NCBI GenBank assembly: GCA_001683735.1
Contig: LUGG01000005.1
Location: 992,001 to 1,056,000, forward strand
Reading direction: 5' to 3'
DNA from: Grifola frondosa
Lineage: Eukaryota > Basidiomycota > Agaricomycetes > Polyporales > Grifolaceae
Length of the DNA: 64,000 nucleotides
Part shown: positions 12,504 through 28,559 of the stretch, piece by piece
How positions within the stretch are numbered: the stretch's first letter is position 1
How the letters are laid out: the number at the start of each line of letters is the position of its first letter
Notes under the pieces: model-generated
What the model saw: the letters and a program-made list of their open reading frames with translations, nothing else
The model's database searches: none
What the model was told of the DNA's origin: nothing
Position numbers and translations under genes: made by a program

Positions 12504-13140
12504 TCACTGCTCCGAGTCATGCTCAGCTCTCATCTTCAGCGCTTCCGCCATCGCCTCAAAGCTCTTCTGCAAGTTCATACTCAAGAACCACTTTATCAGA
12601 TAGGACCCGATCCCTCCAAACACCTCTCGCGTCTCGTATCGGGTCTTGCCATCGTCAGTCGTACTGAGCGCTTGCCACCGCTCCGCGCGTATAAACCAGC
12701 TGGGGAGCGTGTTTTGCCACGCAAGGCGGTGCGTAGCAGGGTCGACGTGTGTGATAATTTCATGTGCGATAGTGGGCTTGCCCGAGTCGTCCATCGTCGG
12801 GGGAATATGCACCTCCATAAGGAGGAACTTGCCCTCCGAAGGTGTCTGATCTGTGCTCGGCGTGCGTGATGCATCGACGATAGTTTGGGTGCGCCTGAAA
12901 AATGCAAAATGTCAAGAGCACTACTGTATATATATAAGATGTTCACGCACACAAACGGATTCCTAACATTATGTATGAGGTTGTCGAATTGTTGGACACA
13001 GTAGTACGAGGGACATACCATTCAGAATAAGACGAAAATCCTGTCAGGATGTGCCAAACTTTCTCAATCGGAGCATCGATCACGATAGATACGCTAATAG
13101 TAAGCACACCTGCATAGGATGGTGGCGGCAGGTTTGACAT
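12504..13140 (-). CDS. SRPBCC (START-like/polyketide-cyclase) domain protein
   Basis: Small single-domain protein of the SRPBCC superfamily, whose helix-grip fold binds hydrophobic ligands. Three exons join into 174 aa: 13019-13140, a 12-nt exon at 12951-12962, and 12504-12894, with two 56-nt introns. The N-terminal motif IDAPIEKVWHILTGFSSYSEWNPFV is typical of the family and is only complete when the 12-nt exon is included. The C-terminal part has the expected amphipathic last helix (KSFEAMAEALKMRAEH). The start at 13140 is the first ATG, preceded by ACC. Ligand unknown. It is divergent from the DUF7598 gene across about 680 bases. Confidence 0.75.
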
Positions 13141-13825
13141 GGTCAACTGGAAATGCAGGACTGTGCAGGACTCACGATGTGAACCTGCTTGCCTGAATAG
13201 GAAGCTGCACGACGTTCGGCAAAAGCCGCTCAGCCATACAAATCACATTGCCAGTCAGTCAGTTCCGAGCTACACGATTTCCAGATATGGTGATTTGCGT
13301 AGGACTCTTTTCTATCGGTAGGTGTGAGATGATCAAATTTTTGTGTCAATTTCAATGCGTAGACGGTAGCAGTGAGCGCCACTGGATACGCGATCACGTG
13401 GAATTTGTAGATATTTGTGTTTGTGGCTGCCATTTTGGGCCACATTGTTCTTTGTGGACGCTGTTTTTGTTGTACAATGGGCCGGTTGGAAGACAGCACG
13501 ACGACGCGACCATAGAACACAAGGGACAATCGCTTTTACGTGAGAAGATGCTGCACTGCCCATCGGCCGGTGAGTAGATAGCGCGCTTGGACCTTTTACA
13601 AAAGCTCTCCTTGCCACCTGCCACCCACCATTCCACCCTCTTCCTTCCTTCACGCAACGTGTCTCTAGCCTTTTGGCTCCTAACTTCAGCCTACGCATAT
13701 CACGGTCTCGGTGCTGGCCCACCCCTGCTACTCATACACTGTCTTTCTAGTCGATTTTTGATACTGCTTCAATTTATTACCCGCACCAACATTCTTTCAG
13801 TTGTCTTCCGCTCGTATTGTCAACC
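13141..13825. other. Shared divergent promoter region
   Basis: Reading frames on both strands here have no recognisable content. The region separates the SRPBCC gene (minus) from the DUF7598 gene (plus). The stretch before 13826 is C/T-rich, as is common upstream of fungal start codons. Confidence 0.4.
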
Positions 13826-14951
13826 ATGCTGCCCGCTCGAGGATGTGAGTATACATAGCTCTTGGTCCTTTTGTGGAGAAGATAGGGACGGAGGACTAAC
13901 TGCACTTCCTCAGATACTTTCATCGGACTCAACATCGTTCGCGGCTTGAGCATCATCGCTTGCTTCTTCTCTTCGCCAGTAGCATCGTTACAATGGTGCA
14001 AGATATTAAGGCCGTGAATGCTTTCATTGCCGCGGGGAAGGTCAATAGCAATGTGTTGTCTAGCAATGCCACGGACGCGGATTGCATTAGCGCTGACACG
14101 GATTACATCGAGTACGTCACCCTTTGTGTAGGCATGTTGCTGCGATAGCTTGGTACTTACAATATGCACTCAGAGGAAGCACAGTCCCTAATCAACCTGC
14201 TGGTGCATTCTGGGCCGTCCTTAACCGTCTGCTTATCATCTTCCAAGTCATTGTCCTCATCCTCTCCGAAATCGGCTGGCCCGCCGCGTTCTTCAATAAG
14301 TACTTTCCTGTACTCGGAGATGAGTTTGGCCTCGGCGCTCTCGGCGTCATTCAGTGTCTGTACGTCTCTCTCCGTTTCTCTCTATTCCCTCCCCCGCCAC
14401 TTACATGGATGCTACATAGGCTGGGCGCAGCCGTGCTCTCACACCACGTTGATGAGTTCACGCTCGTATCCGCGTTCTTCCTCTTTTCAATTGGCTGCCT
14501 TAACATCTTCCTCGGGCTGATCTTCCGCGAGTCCGCGAAGGCCCGCCGCGCGGGACGCGAGCCGGAGCACGACGACGGCCTGCCCAGGCACATGCCGCCG
14601 CGCGCGCTCGTCATGTCATCCTACACGGGCGGCACCGCGGCATGGGACAAGGGACGTGAGGCGCCGAGTGGCGCGGACGCTGCGCGCGCGACCAGCCAGA
14701 GGAGCGGGATGGGCTTCGGCCGCCAAGGCGAGAAGGCTGCGCTTGCAAGAGGTGCGTGTCGCTGGCACGTTCTTTTAGTTTGAGATAGCCAGGTGCTGAC
14801 GAGGTTTTGGTTGCAGGCTTCACAATCACGCGGCCGGTTGAGGCCCTCCCGACATATGTCCCGAAGCCTGTGGCTGAGGTGCGCCCAACCTCCGCAGCGG
14901 AAGCACGCCCCAGCTCTGCGCGGACGAGCGTTAGCGACACCGCCGTGTGAG
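13826..14951 (+). CDS. DUF7598-type four-helix membrane protein
   Basis: Five exons: 13826-13844, 13914-14111, 14174-14359, 14420-14751 and 14817-14951. The start CAACCATGC has a good fungal context and the first exon is only 19 nt. The product begins MLPARG and TFIGLNIVRGLSIIACL, followed by a loop with DADCISADTDY. Further hydrophobic helices are LNRLLIIFQVIVLILSEIGW, FGLGALGVIQCLLGAAVLS and FTLVSAFFLFSIGCLNIFLGLIF. A long, basic, Ser/Ala-rich cytoplasmic tail ends SARTSVSDTAV. This matches a basidiomycete membrane family known to me as DUF7598; its role is unknown. The second exon needs one base restored near 13955 to keep the first helix in frame. Confidence 0.7.
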
Positions 14952-15777
14952 GCACCACACGGGACTATTTTATATTTACATAACGCGTGGCGCTGGCACC
15001 TCACGACGAGAACCTGTACGACTGCATGAACTTGGGTACATGGACTCCCCCGGCTGCGGACTATCACTCTCTTATGGTGTATGTCGTCACGAAACCTTTG
15101 TAGCTTGTAGCTGTCTGTATATTGTATTCCTTGCGGATGTCTTGCTATAATGGAGTGACTGGACGAGGACATGTGCTCGAACAACTGTATACTGCCGTTA
15201 TTTCTGTGCCATTCGACACAATGATAGAATTATTTCCGGACATAATCAGCACGCCGTTAACTGTCTCGTCTTTGGTACGTCTGATACTGTGTTCGATTAA
15301 CAATTTGAAACTGCACAGCCAGCGCGGCACTTGTTCCGTATCACAAGTTGTGATATGTCAGTGCCATGATAAAAAACCAATTTGGTCGAGCAACGCATGA
15401 TAATGATCAATCCATTGCCAGCTTGCGCAGGGCGCAGCATGTTTGAAGAAAACTTGGCATCGAATTTACAATGATCTCTCGGCAAAATCCGGTTCGTGTT
15501 GAACGATCGATATATAGTAGGTTCATCATGGTACGCAGCACCCCATGCCCTCACCCACATCTGTCCATAGGTATGGCTTGTAGCTCACCTGGCAATCGAA
15601 TGTCTAGTGTTGATATATCCAACTGATCAACATCAGCAGTCTATCATCACTCTGCTTCAGTCCACAACGGAAACGAAACGATTTGAACTTGCTCAAGCTC
15701 AAGCTTCAAGAAATCCCATCCATAATATCTGACGTGTACCGGTAAATTCTGTACTCTTGTGCGTCACCTTCCTATTG
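14952..15777. other. Intergenic region
   Basis: No supported gene. Short reading frames on both strands lack codon structure or domains. It probably contains the 3' end of the DUF7598 transcript and the promoter of the F-box gene. Confidence 0.4.
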
Positions 15778-16934
15778 ATGCACAGGATTAGCCCCACTCT
15801 TCCGCCTGAACTGACAGATCGTATCCTCGACCATTTACACGACGACTTCCACGCTCTCGCTGCGTGCAGCTTGACTTGCCGTGCCTGGCTCCCTTCATGC
15901 CGATATCACAAGTTCAGCGCTGTTCGGACACGGTCCTCCGCAAAGAAGCTCTACGAATTACTCTGCGCATCTCCTGAGATTGGGCTCTACGTGCGGCGGC
16001 TCGAAGTCGATCCCTTGAGTCCACATTCAATCCCCGGGGATATCTTGGCGAGAATCACTCGGAAGCTGCCCAATGTCACCATCTTGCTGTTGGAATTCAT
16101 GGCGAGTATACAGTTCCCATACTTGACGTGTCTTGGAAACACGCTGCGCAAGTTGCTCCTGGTTGGTTGCATTATTGAATCCCAAGCCGCCCTCATCGTA
16201 TTTATGCGTCATTTGCCACATTTGGAAGAGGTCTGCTTCGATGCCGTCCAGTTCTCTCCTGCAACCGTAGCGTCAAACCTTCTCGATCCCCCGGATACTG
16301 CGCTTAATGTACCTGTTTGCGACATACCTGCCATCTCTCTACGCAAGATCACTACTCAATTCATACGCGGGGTCACTGTTAAAATAATTATCGATTCATT
16401 GATCGCGTCATGCATGGTCTCCCATGTCGAGCATCTGTGTCTATCCAACATCTCTCCTCATGATATTACCACATGGGACAGACTGGTACAAGCTGCTTGC
16501 TTATCATTGAAGAAGATCAGCATCAGTTTGTACGAATCTTCACAGCTTGTGTTCGCCGGTGAGTTCTGCACGATATTTTCTGAATGTGATAGCTTATCGA
16601 CTATTTTCCAGGCCCCAACTTGGCGACGTGCGCCGAGCTACGGTCTTTGCGACTCAGAGCATCTAGGATGCAAACATTCTGCGCGATTCTCTCACAGTTC
16701 ACGAAGCCGCAGATAGAATATGTGACTTTCATCTACAACGTTACACTAGCCGAACAGTCTTCCGAACAGTCTTCCGAGCAGACTCAGTCCTCCGAGTGGC
16801 AATGTGTTCTGGGCATCCTCAGATCCCATGCATTCTCTTCACTCAAGCGGATTACCTGGAAAACCGGCCATAATGAGAAGTTCGCGAATACAGTCAGGAG
16901 TGAGCTGGCCTACTTGGATGGATATTGCATGTAA
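15778..16934 (+). CDS. F-box protein with degenerate leucine-rich region
   Basis: Two exons (15778-16558 and 16612-16934) give a protein of about 367 aa. The N-terminal F-box reads LPPELTDRILDHLHDDFHAL then SLTCRAWLPSCRYHKF (residues about 6-46), the segment that in the family docks onto Skp1 of SCF ubiquitin ligases. The remainder has irregular Leu-rich strands (RKLPNVTILLLEF, RHLPHLEEVCFDAVQF, AELRSLRLRASR) likely to recruit substrate, and a short SSEQSSEQTQSSE repeat near the C-terminus. The start at 15778 was chosen because it directly precedes the F-box. Such genes are highly expanded in mushroom-forming fungi; the target is unknown. The frame is intact. Confidence 0.75.
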
Positions 16935-18190
16935 TCGACGGATATTGACAGCTCGTAATGAGCGTTGGTGCAGGACTTCCCGCAGGTCCGAATGTGTACA
17001 TGGTGAGTGATTCGGATGCTCCTGTGGCACTTTTCGGGTTCACAACCATCCTCAGTTTTGCGAACGCCGCTTGTTTTATTCGCCTTCTCATTGCCTTTCC
17101 CGTTGTTTGCGTTCATTCCCGCATGACGATTTTTTTCTGCAAGCTATACAACTCATCTTTCTCCGATTACATTCAAGAATTCTGAGATGCTTTTGCAGAA
17201 ATCTGACCTTCGTTCTTCGTACATACTTGTTACCATCATTTTCATTCTGCATGTACAAAATGTTGTATTTTTAAAGGAGGCTAGATTTCTCTCAACATAT
17301 GTATGTAGCTAAGTAAAACTACTACCGAAGAAACTCCTAGTCTTCTAGATCCCTACATCGCGCCGAAGGGCGAAATATGCGACTAGAGCTCAAATACATC
17401 CTGTACGTAACCTCCGGGAAGTGGCATCTTCTGAATTCTGAGGCCGATTCGGCTGAAGGCATATTGGCTCGAGACAGGGCTATGCGTCGGGACGTCGGGA
17501 GCGTTCGAAGACTCCAGACTGCTGATCAAGGCGCTGCGTTCGCATTACACACATTGTTCGAACATGTACAGAGAGTTTGACAGACAAAACAGTAACACTT
17601 GTTTCGAGAGAGACGCTCGTAGCTAAACCCGATGTCCGAAGAGGACCCTCCCCACGCGAGTCCGCAAGATGGATGCGACAGTTGGTTGCCACGAGCACAG
17701 AGAGCGGCAAATACCCTCAAGTCATCGTACGGAGCTTGTCAATCCAGCAAAGTGTCGTACACGAGCATGGCAGGATCCAATCGTAATTAGGTGGCTGAGA
17801 TCTGACCACCGAGAATGTGCACCCTAGGGGATGAGTAAACGCACGTTCGCGCGTGAATCAGCGATGATGCTGTACGGTGGTGCTTAGAGATACGAAAAGT
17901 TGCAAGTGAACGTAAATGGAGGAAAGGGACTGGTTGGGATTCATGACAAGCTGGCTAGAACAAGTCGGAAATCTAGTCTGAGGCAAAGCCACCAGCGGAG
18001 AGCCGTTCGCTAGACTCGCAAGCCAGTCGTTCCAGCGCGTCGTTCTCCATTCTAGATTAGGCAATTACATGCATTCTCATTTAGGAAGTACTACCGAATA
18101 TAGAAGGGGCGGAGTGCAAAGGAGAAGAGAAGCTTGATTTCACGAAGTCAATTCTCCCACGCTCCACCTGGCAAAAGGGCGCCCAATTTG
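16935..18190. other. Intergenic region without a recognised gene
   Basis: About 1.25 kb. Reading frames of 60-75 codons on both strands show no domain, no joinable exons and no conserved start context. I see no RNA gene. Confidence 0.4.
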
Positions 18191-18260
18191 CCCAGCCGTT
18201 CTGGCGAACAGGAGGAGTGCCACGACGGAGTTTGAATCTCTAATCGCCAGAACGGCTGGG
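18191..18260. repeat. Perfect 17-bp inverted repeat upstream of GAPDH
   Basis: The arm at 18191-18207 (CCCAGCCGTTCTGGCGA) is exactly complementary to 18244-18260, with a 36-nt spacer. It lies about 165-230 bases before the GAPDH start codon, where a strong housekeeping promoter is expected. It could be a paired activator site or a cruciform; no factor is identified. Confidence 0.7.
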
Positions 18261-18342
18261 ACGAGCCTAGCCGTTCGCGGCCTTACGGTGACAGTCGGGC
18301 AACGGCCGGAAGCTGCCCGGTGTAATCATCCATCTTAGATAA

Positions 18343-18422
18343 CGATCACCACCCCACCCTATAAGCCCTCTCCATCTCTGCTCTTTCCCCATCCTTCGTC
18401 TCCAAAACCATTATCCTCAGCA
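18343..18422 (+). promoter_or_regulatory. GAPDH core promoter: TATA-like box and C/T-rich leader
   Basis: A TATA-like CTATAAG sits at 18359-18365, about 60 bases before the ATG, followed by a pyrimidine-rich stretch (CCCTCTCCATCTCTGCTC). This arrangement is typical of highly expressed fungal genes. A long C-rich run precedes the box. Confidence 0.55.
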
Positions 18423-22037
<3,615 letters not shown>

Positions 22038-23694
22038 ATGTCATCCGCCGTCAGCGCCGAAGAGGATCAGCAAGCGTAAGTGGTGCTCACGGCAATATTT
22101 CCTCATCTAATATACGCTATTGCACAGCTTCATCTCAATATGTTTTTGTCTATCGACAACCAGTCAGTTGTTCACTTACGATCTCGAGCCATTTTCTCAT
22201 TCCCGTTTGTCGCAGCTCTCCTGGTTTACGAGTATCTCATCACGTTTGATCGTGAATATCGACTTGTCTGGAAGCGCCCATTTTCGGCAGCCACCTTAGT
22301 ATTTTTGCTAGCAAGATACCCTCTTCTTCTGGTGAATGTCATCAATCTTGCCATGATACGTCCGCTGTCAACAAGGGTACAGTCCTCGTCCTATTACTGG
22401 AGACTGTCAGACTGTCTTAGCCCACTTAAAATTCCCAGACTTGTTCTGCATTGAACTGGTTCACAACAGCTTTGGAGCTGCTTTTCATTCTTCTTGCAGC
22501 CGGTGGGTGCTCATTGACCATATGATATCCTCACTTCTGACTGGCCATTTTGTATTCTGTGAAGCATTCTCAAGTCTCCGAGTCTATGCGTTGTCTGGCC
22601 GTCGATGGCAAATCGCTTGGTTGATATTTGTCTTGTCACTGGTCTCTTTCGGTGTTGCATTTGTGAGCCCTGTCCTCTGCATTGAGCTTGGCATGTGATT
22701 GAAGTGCGGCGCAATGCATTTAGTTTGTGTATGTGCGGGAAGTGGTGGTTATATCTCCACCTCCCATCAATTGCACAATAGTCAATTTCATCTCACGGGA
22801 GCTCACAAACACGTCAGTGAAATTCATCCGTGTTACTGCATCTTTCGACTGACTCGGCGTGTCATATAGATGTATGAAGCATTTTTATCGGCCTCATATT
22901 GTCAAAGTGCTCACCTCACGTAATGCTGCCAGTGACGTACGTAGCACGTACAACAACCATCACTGCGGACGTACTTGTTCTCGCAGTAACTGTACACCAG
23001 ACATACTGGACAAGACGAGGTGTCGCAGAGGCTGATGTCCGAACTCCGTTGCACACGTTGATCTTGAGGGATGGTCAGTGTTGATTCCTGCTTCGATATA
23101 TGCACCCGCCTGATGCCCTCCGTCAGGTACTATATACTTCTTGTAAGTTGCTAATAGTCAAAGCAGCGCGCTGATGTTAGCTTATCGATCATGTGCCTCA
23201 TAGAGCCATATTGATCTTGAACATTGTAGATATCATACTAACGTGTTTGGGAGAAATTTTTGTGAGCAAATGTGCCTCGAATGCTTGCCGATACTCGCTT
23301 ATGTATCATCATCATCATCAGGAAGACACCTCATATCTCAGCGAGTTGATCGACCCGTCAGTAACCGCAATCAATCGCTCTTTATCCCAATTTCTCTAAA
23401 CATCCGTTACCACACAGAGTAACAGCAATTATCATATCGCGATTCATGCTCAACCTCCGCGAGGTCGATGCATCCCAATGCGAAGACCAAAGTCGCCCGT
23501 CGTTTGTCGGCTCTATCCAATTTGCTGCTTTCGTCGAACCTCTAGGTGCCCCTCTGGAGCACGAATTCTCGTTCTCTGCGATCGATCCGGGTTCCTTGGG
23601 CGAGGAGGGAGCCAGTGAAGAGCGCGAGCGCGAAGACGTACTGGACCGCGATGAGGAAATGATGTCAAGCCAGATCAGTATTCGGGTTCACTGA
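22038..23694 (+). CDS. DUF6533-type integral membrane protein
   Basis: The start at 22038 (MSSAVSAEEDQQA, followed by a GTAAGT donor) leads into the DUF6533 signature ALLVYEYLITFDREYRLVWKR (about 22215-22280) and helix FSAATLVFLLARYPLLLVNVI. Later helices include FCEAFSSLRVYALSG then WQIAWLIFVLSLVSFGVAFV, ADVLVLAVTVHQTYW and RAILILNIVDIILTC. The last exon (about 23405-23694) has ISRFMLNLREVD followed by an acidic cytoplasmic tail with EEREREDVLDRDEE. This is the typical seven-helix layout of a large basidiomycete family of unknown function. I have not fixed every junction; some exons between 22300 and 23400 appear to need a frame change, either introns or base loss. Confidence 0.65.
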
Positions 23695-24060
23695 AGTCGA
23701 ACCTGGTCCATCCAGAATCAGGGAGTAGGCTATCAAGACGTTTGACATTTTCTTTCGGTTCGTGTGGCGTTGCTTTCTCACCGATACCTCATGTTTACTG
23801 ATGACCTAGGACACATACAGGAGTATTTCAGGTTTCGCTGTCTATTACTTTCTTACGTGTAAATTCGGGGTGTCGTTATATCTAATGTTTGGGAAGTACT
23901 ATTTATGAACGAGGATGTGATGAAGTCATTCTGGTTGTGCATTACAGCACTCAGATTCCATCCTCTTTCTGCTAGTAGACTTCACCGCCAAAAAGATTTC
24001 GCCACAGCCATACGAATCGTAACATCCCACATAGTCACACACAACACGCAGCGCCCCACC
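23695..24060. other. Convergent intergenic gap
   Basis: It lies between the 3' ends of the DUF6533 gene (plus) and the MFS gene (minus). No gene; only termination and 3' UTR sequence is expected. Confidence 0.4.
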
Positions 24061-26517
24061 CTACTCCCCAACCGTGCCCGCAACAACACTCCCATGCACG
24101 CCCCACCCAACACCAAGCCCAAACATGATCCACCCGATAAATATGATACCCAGCGCGACGCCCATATACACCCATCCCATCACGCCGCCCCCGTTCCTCG
24201 GCGACTTCAGCAGCTTCTCCCGCTGCTTCGCGTCTTCGTCCTTGAGCGGCGCCCCCACGCCCTTTGCGCGGCACAGACGGTCGACCTCAGCCGGCAGGTC
24301 GCGCGGGGCGACCTGCGAGAGGCGCGCGGCGGGGAGCAGCGTCGGCGTGGTGTACGAGAGCAGCAGCATCGCGCCGGAGGCTGCGGCGGAGAGGAACGCG
24401 TACACGAGCCACAGCGTCACTGCGGGGTCCAGCGAGTCCGTCGGGGACAGGTCCTGCAGCCGCCCGGCTGCGGTCGTGATGATCACGATCGATGCTTGGA
24501 CGACGGACTCTGCGGGGAACGCATGTGGTTAGGCGCTGAATGAATAGCGTGCGTGTGTGCTCACTCTTGATTGCGAATCTGTGCGGGCGTGGCTGTGTGA
24601 ACGATCATGGACGAAGGTAGGGAGGACGGAACGGAACGTACCCGGTTGCGAAGTATTGGGGATCGGGGATGATGTTACGTATAATCTCTACTTGCGGTGC
24701 GGGAGTGACGGCCTATACACGACACGACATCAGTGAGTAACGAACTCTCCAACTGCAAAGCCGACGCTCCTCACCTGTGAAAGCGCATAGAAAACATACG
24801 CCGCGACTGACCACAAACCCCAAACATCAGCACCCAGCCAACCAATCGACCGCCCCATGGCACTCACCGAACGTAGGCACACTGTGCGAGAACTTGAGAA
24901 GCAGCATAGACACGAGGAACGTGAGCGCCGACACGAACACTTCAAACACAGAGCACAGCACAGTCAGTCAATCAATCAGCGCACCGCCCGATCCCGCCCA
25001 CGGCATACTCACAGAAGCCAATGCGCTGGCCAAACACATCAATGTAGATCCCGAGGAACGGCGTCAGGCCCGCGGGCAACAGGAGGTAGAAGCTCGACAC
25101 CCATCCTCCAATCACCGCGCCCTTCTTCAGCCTCTGCTGCGCAAACTGCCTACACCCCACCCACGCGTCAGCCACACCCTCCCCACACACAAAAACACAC
25201 GCACGCGACTCACGTCGATATAGACACGAACGACTGCACCCCCGCATTCTCAAACACCGCAAACAGCACCACGAGCCAGAACGTGAGCGGCAGGCGGCGC
25301 ATCGCGCGCAGGCTGAACACGCCGCCCCTGGTCTGCCCCGTGTGCCGCCGCCCGCTCGTCTGGTCCGTCACCTCGTAGCGCGCGCGCAGGAAGCGGTCCA
25401 GCAGGAACACCGCGACCGCGCATAGGAACGAGAAGAGCGCGATTACGGAGCTGATCCATAGCGCCCAGGCGTACGACCCGAGGTTCTGCGTGATCACGTT
25501 CGCGGTGGACTGGCCCGTGAATTGCGCGAGGTTCGCGATGCACCTGGAGCAGCACCGGTCAGTATGTCAGCGTCGAGGGGAAGATCTGTGTGTACCAAAT
25601 AGCGCCTGGAAATGAGGACGTTAGTTAGGTTCAACTCTGAGGGGTATGAGGAAAGCATTCCTACCGATGGAGAACGCGAAGCCCTTTCCCGGCGCAAAGT
25701 ACGTCGAGAATATCCGGTGCTGCGCGTTGTCGAGGGAGCCGTCGCCGATAGCTGCGAGGACTTTGCCCACGATGAGCAACGGGTAGCTGTTAAGGTTGTT
25801 AGTCGCTGCGCCGGACATGACCATTGCGCCAGAGAGATGGAAGCCCGCGAGGATCACGGAGAGGAGAGCGCCGCCCCATTTGTCGATGTAGAAGCCCAGC
25901 CCGATGCAGAGGAAGGTGCTGACCTGGACAACGAATTAACCCTTCGAGCAAGCGCTTCTGGAGAGGAATCCTTACCAGGTTGGTGACCGCGACCTGAAGT
26001 ATTTAGGATATACAATCAGCGCTCTGACTAGCGTTTGACACTGATATCACGTACGAGAGTCGCGAACTGCGAGTTGTTGATATGCGTTTCGGCAATGATC
26101 GTCGTTTTGAGTGCCCTGGAGTATCCGTAAGTCAGCGTCACGCGCTAGACACGAAAGCACGACTCCGCCAACTAACACGATGAGGCCCTACGTGAACACC
26201 AAGACTGGGTTCAGGCTCAGCAGCTCGAAACGTTCGGGGAATGACACATACGTTCGACCAGTGGTTCCCGACTGAATAAAATCATTCAATCACCGCAAAA
26301 TTCGCACAGAAAAGCGGGAGAACGTACATGTGCACAGACACGTCAAGACGATGATCGCGGCTTGCCACGCTATCGGGAGCCTGGCTCTCGGCGCGAGTCC
26401 AGGAGCGTACGACAAGCTCTGCTCCTGCTCCTGGCTCGACGCCGAGTCCCGCACCTCCACCTCGCCCTTCTCCTCAACGGGGGGCTTCTCGGCACTGCTA
26501 GATCGGTCAAGCGACAT
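24061..26517 (-). CDS. MFS transporter, MFSD1-like
   Basis: Multi-exon, about 550-600 aa, with roughly twelve hydrophobic helices. The N-terminus is cytoplasmic, Ser/Glu-rich (MSLDRSSSAEKPPVEEKGE), and the first helix is AWQAAIIVLTCLCT. Diagnostic stretches: ALKTTIIAETHINNSQFAT, LGFYIDKWGG (loop 2-3 MFS motif), GDGSLDNAQHRIFSTYF then APGKGFAFSIG (helix 5 region), and GLTPFLGIYIDVFGQRIGF. These fit the MFSD1-like branch of the major facilitator superfamily, whose animal member exports dipeptides from lysosomes; the fungal substrate is inferred only. The last exon (24061 to about 24510) holds two helices and a KDEDAKQREKLLKS loop. Near the N-terminus, exons of about 20 and 13 nt give the join NHWSNVLVFTALK if one G is restored at about 26250. 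Confidence 0.65.
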
Positions 26518-28559
26518 GGAGAGAGGAGCGCGTAATATTTTCGTCGACTACTGGGGACGAAGCCACACGGGGGAACAGACGAGTGTCGCTCGCTCATCTT
26601 ATCAGATTGCGCGGCTGCGGGGTGAGAGGTGACGTCTGCATTTGGAATGGTCACCGTGAGTGTTATTGACCGGGGTAGTGGCATCGCGTATGGAAGTGTG
26701 TCCGGCGTGAGACGAATGTGGGTCGATTCGGTGCAGGCTGGGTCGTGGTGGTGCCTTGGGGCGACGTGCAGACACTCGATGATTGCCGCATGCATGCCCC
26801 CTTGGAAGGACGGCTTCCCTACAGGAGACGGCAGCGCGACAGGTTCATTGAGTTTTCCGCCACATGGGATCCTCAGAAGGCGTTCGGAGCGCCTTCTGCA
26901 GCGGATCCTCAAGGTCTGCTTCCCACGGGCAGAGATAATCTTATCTGATAAGCAACCGTGGTACACGGAAACCGGATCTTGCTGCGTACCGGCCTGTGCA
27001 GAAAAGACGCGAACAACAAGTCAAAGGGCAAGCCTTGAAGCGACTCGGACAACTCATCGTATAGTGCTGAGGCTCCTCTGTGCGAAAATTAGGAGAGCGA
27101 CAGGGAAGCCGGTGGAGCTGTATGTAAACAATCAGCCTGCACGTCTCGCATAACGCACTACGCGACGCGCGAGCCTTACAGCGACGTCAAGCCTAACATA
27201 GATGGGGATAAGCGGCTACAATCGTGTACTGAGAGAGACGAACGACTGGAAAATACACACCAGGTTCGTGGCAACAGGAATGATCAGCAGACAGAGGCCG
27301 GGGAGCGCAACCATGGGTGAGCGTTGGTTTTCGGAGGAATAGCACGAGATGAATGACATCGTCATCGGCGGTTCTGCGTCGTGGCATGGGAACTTGATCA
27401 CAATCGATGATAAATCCACAGATGGTGCGCTTGTGCACAAGGCCCAGCCTGCTGACTGAGGGCATTCAAAAAGCGGGTCGCTGTCAGTGATACGGACCGG
27501 ACAGTCACAATGAACGATTCTAAGCAGGCGGCCCGCCAACGAGCCAGTAACCCTGCTGGCTACCGACACATTCAGCGACAGAAGGTGTCGATAGCCAGCA
27601 ATGCGTCTGCTCGAGAGCGAAGCCTCTGAAAGCACGTCAACGAGAAGGGTACCTCGTTACGCGACGTTGACTGCTTACCCTCCTTGATGCCGCCTTCTGC
27701 GATGTCCTGAAGTGCCTACAAGGTATCTGGGAACGCAGGGACTAGGAATTGTTGAGCAGAATAATACCCTCACGCGACAGACATGGTGAGAGTACTGGAC
27801 AGGCTGGCTGCCCAAAAGGGTCCAAGATTTCCAAAACGGAATAGAAGCTGGGCTGATGAGTGGCGAGCGAAGCAAAACGTGGCCAGCTTAGGGCGGCTAT
27901 CCTAGAATATGCGCTGTGAAAGACTCAAGAGATTGAGGTGTTGTCGTCTCCAGGGGCATCCAGCTAGACTCAGCTATTAGAGTACTAAGCCCGCCAAGCT
28001 AAATATTAATGAAGATGGGGATCGATTGCAATTGCAATGGATCGGCCGACCAAGCAGGACTACAAAGATGTATGCAGACATGAGTATTCGCATACTACTA
28101 GTGCAGTCGAACAGAAGCCCTTGAAGCTGCTGTACATGCGGAGTGCAATTGTGAGTCGTCGTTGAACAAGAAAAGAGGAATGATCACGGCTACGAGTGTC
28201 ACAGCCATGCGGGCTGTGACGGCTGTGACGCACGTGCGAACGCGTCCGTGAGTGTGATTGGATGTGACGATGTTGTGACGGGTCGCGACGCGTCGTATCA
28301 CGGCTTGGAAAAAAGGATGATCATTAGGAAAGCGTCATGGAACGAATATTCTGGAGGAAAAAAGGTCTTGCGAGATTGGGGATTGCACGGTGAAATAAGG
28401 GACTGGCCGGGGTACGCACTTTCACTTGATTTCGGCGCAGACGCTGAGGTGTCAACTGTGCACACGACAGGAAATCGGTACGCCACCAAAAAGATACACT
28501 CCACCGAAGTGCTGCCTAGTTATCTTGCTTGTTGCTCCCTCTCTATCTCCTATCCCACC
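26518..28559. other. Divergent intergenic region, about 2 kb
   Basis: No supported gene. It separates the MFS gene (minus) and the amino-acid permease (plus). It contains a short hairpin plus direct repeat at 28198-28229. Reading frames up to 198 codons on the minus strand at about 26.4-27.0 kb overlap the MFS first exon in another frame and are shadows. Confidence 0.4.
28198..28229. repeat. Hairpin plus direct repeat upstream of permease
   Basis: GTCACAGCC (28198-28206), five bases, GGCTGTGAC (28212-28220), immediately repeated as GGCTGTGAC (28221-28229). This gives one inverted and one direct copy of the same 9-mer about 330 bases before the permease start. It is a plausible regulator-binding site. 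Confidence 0.55.
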
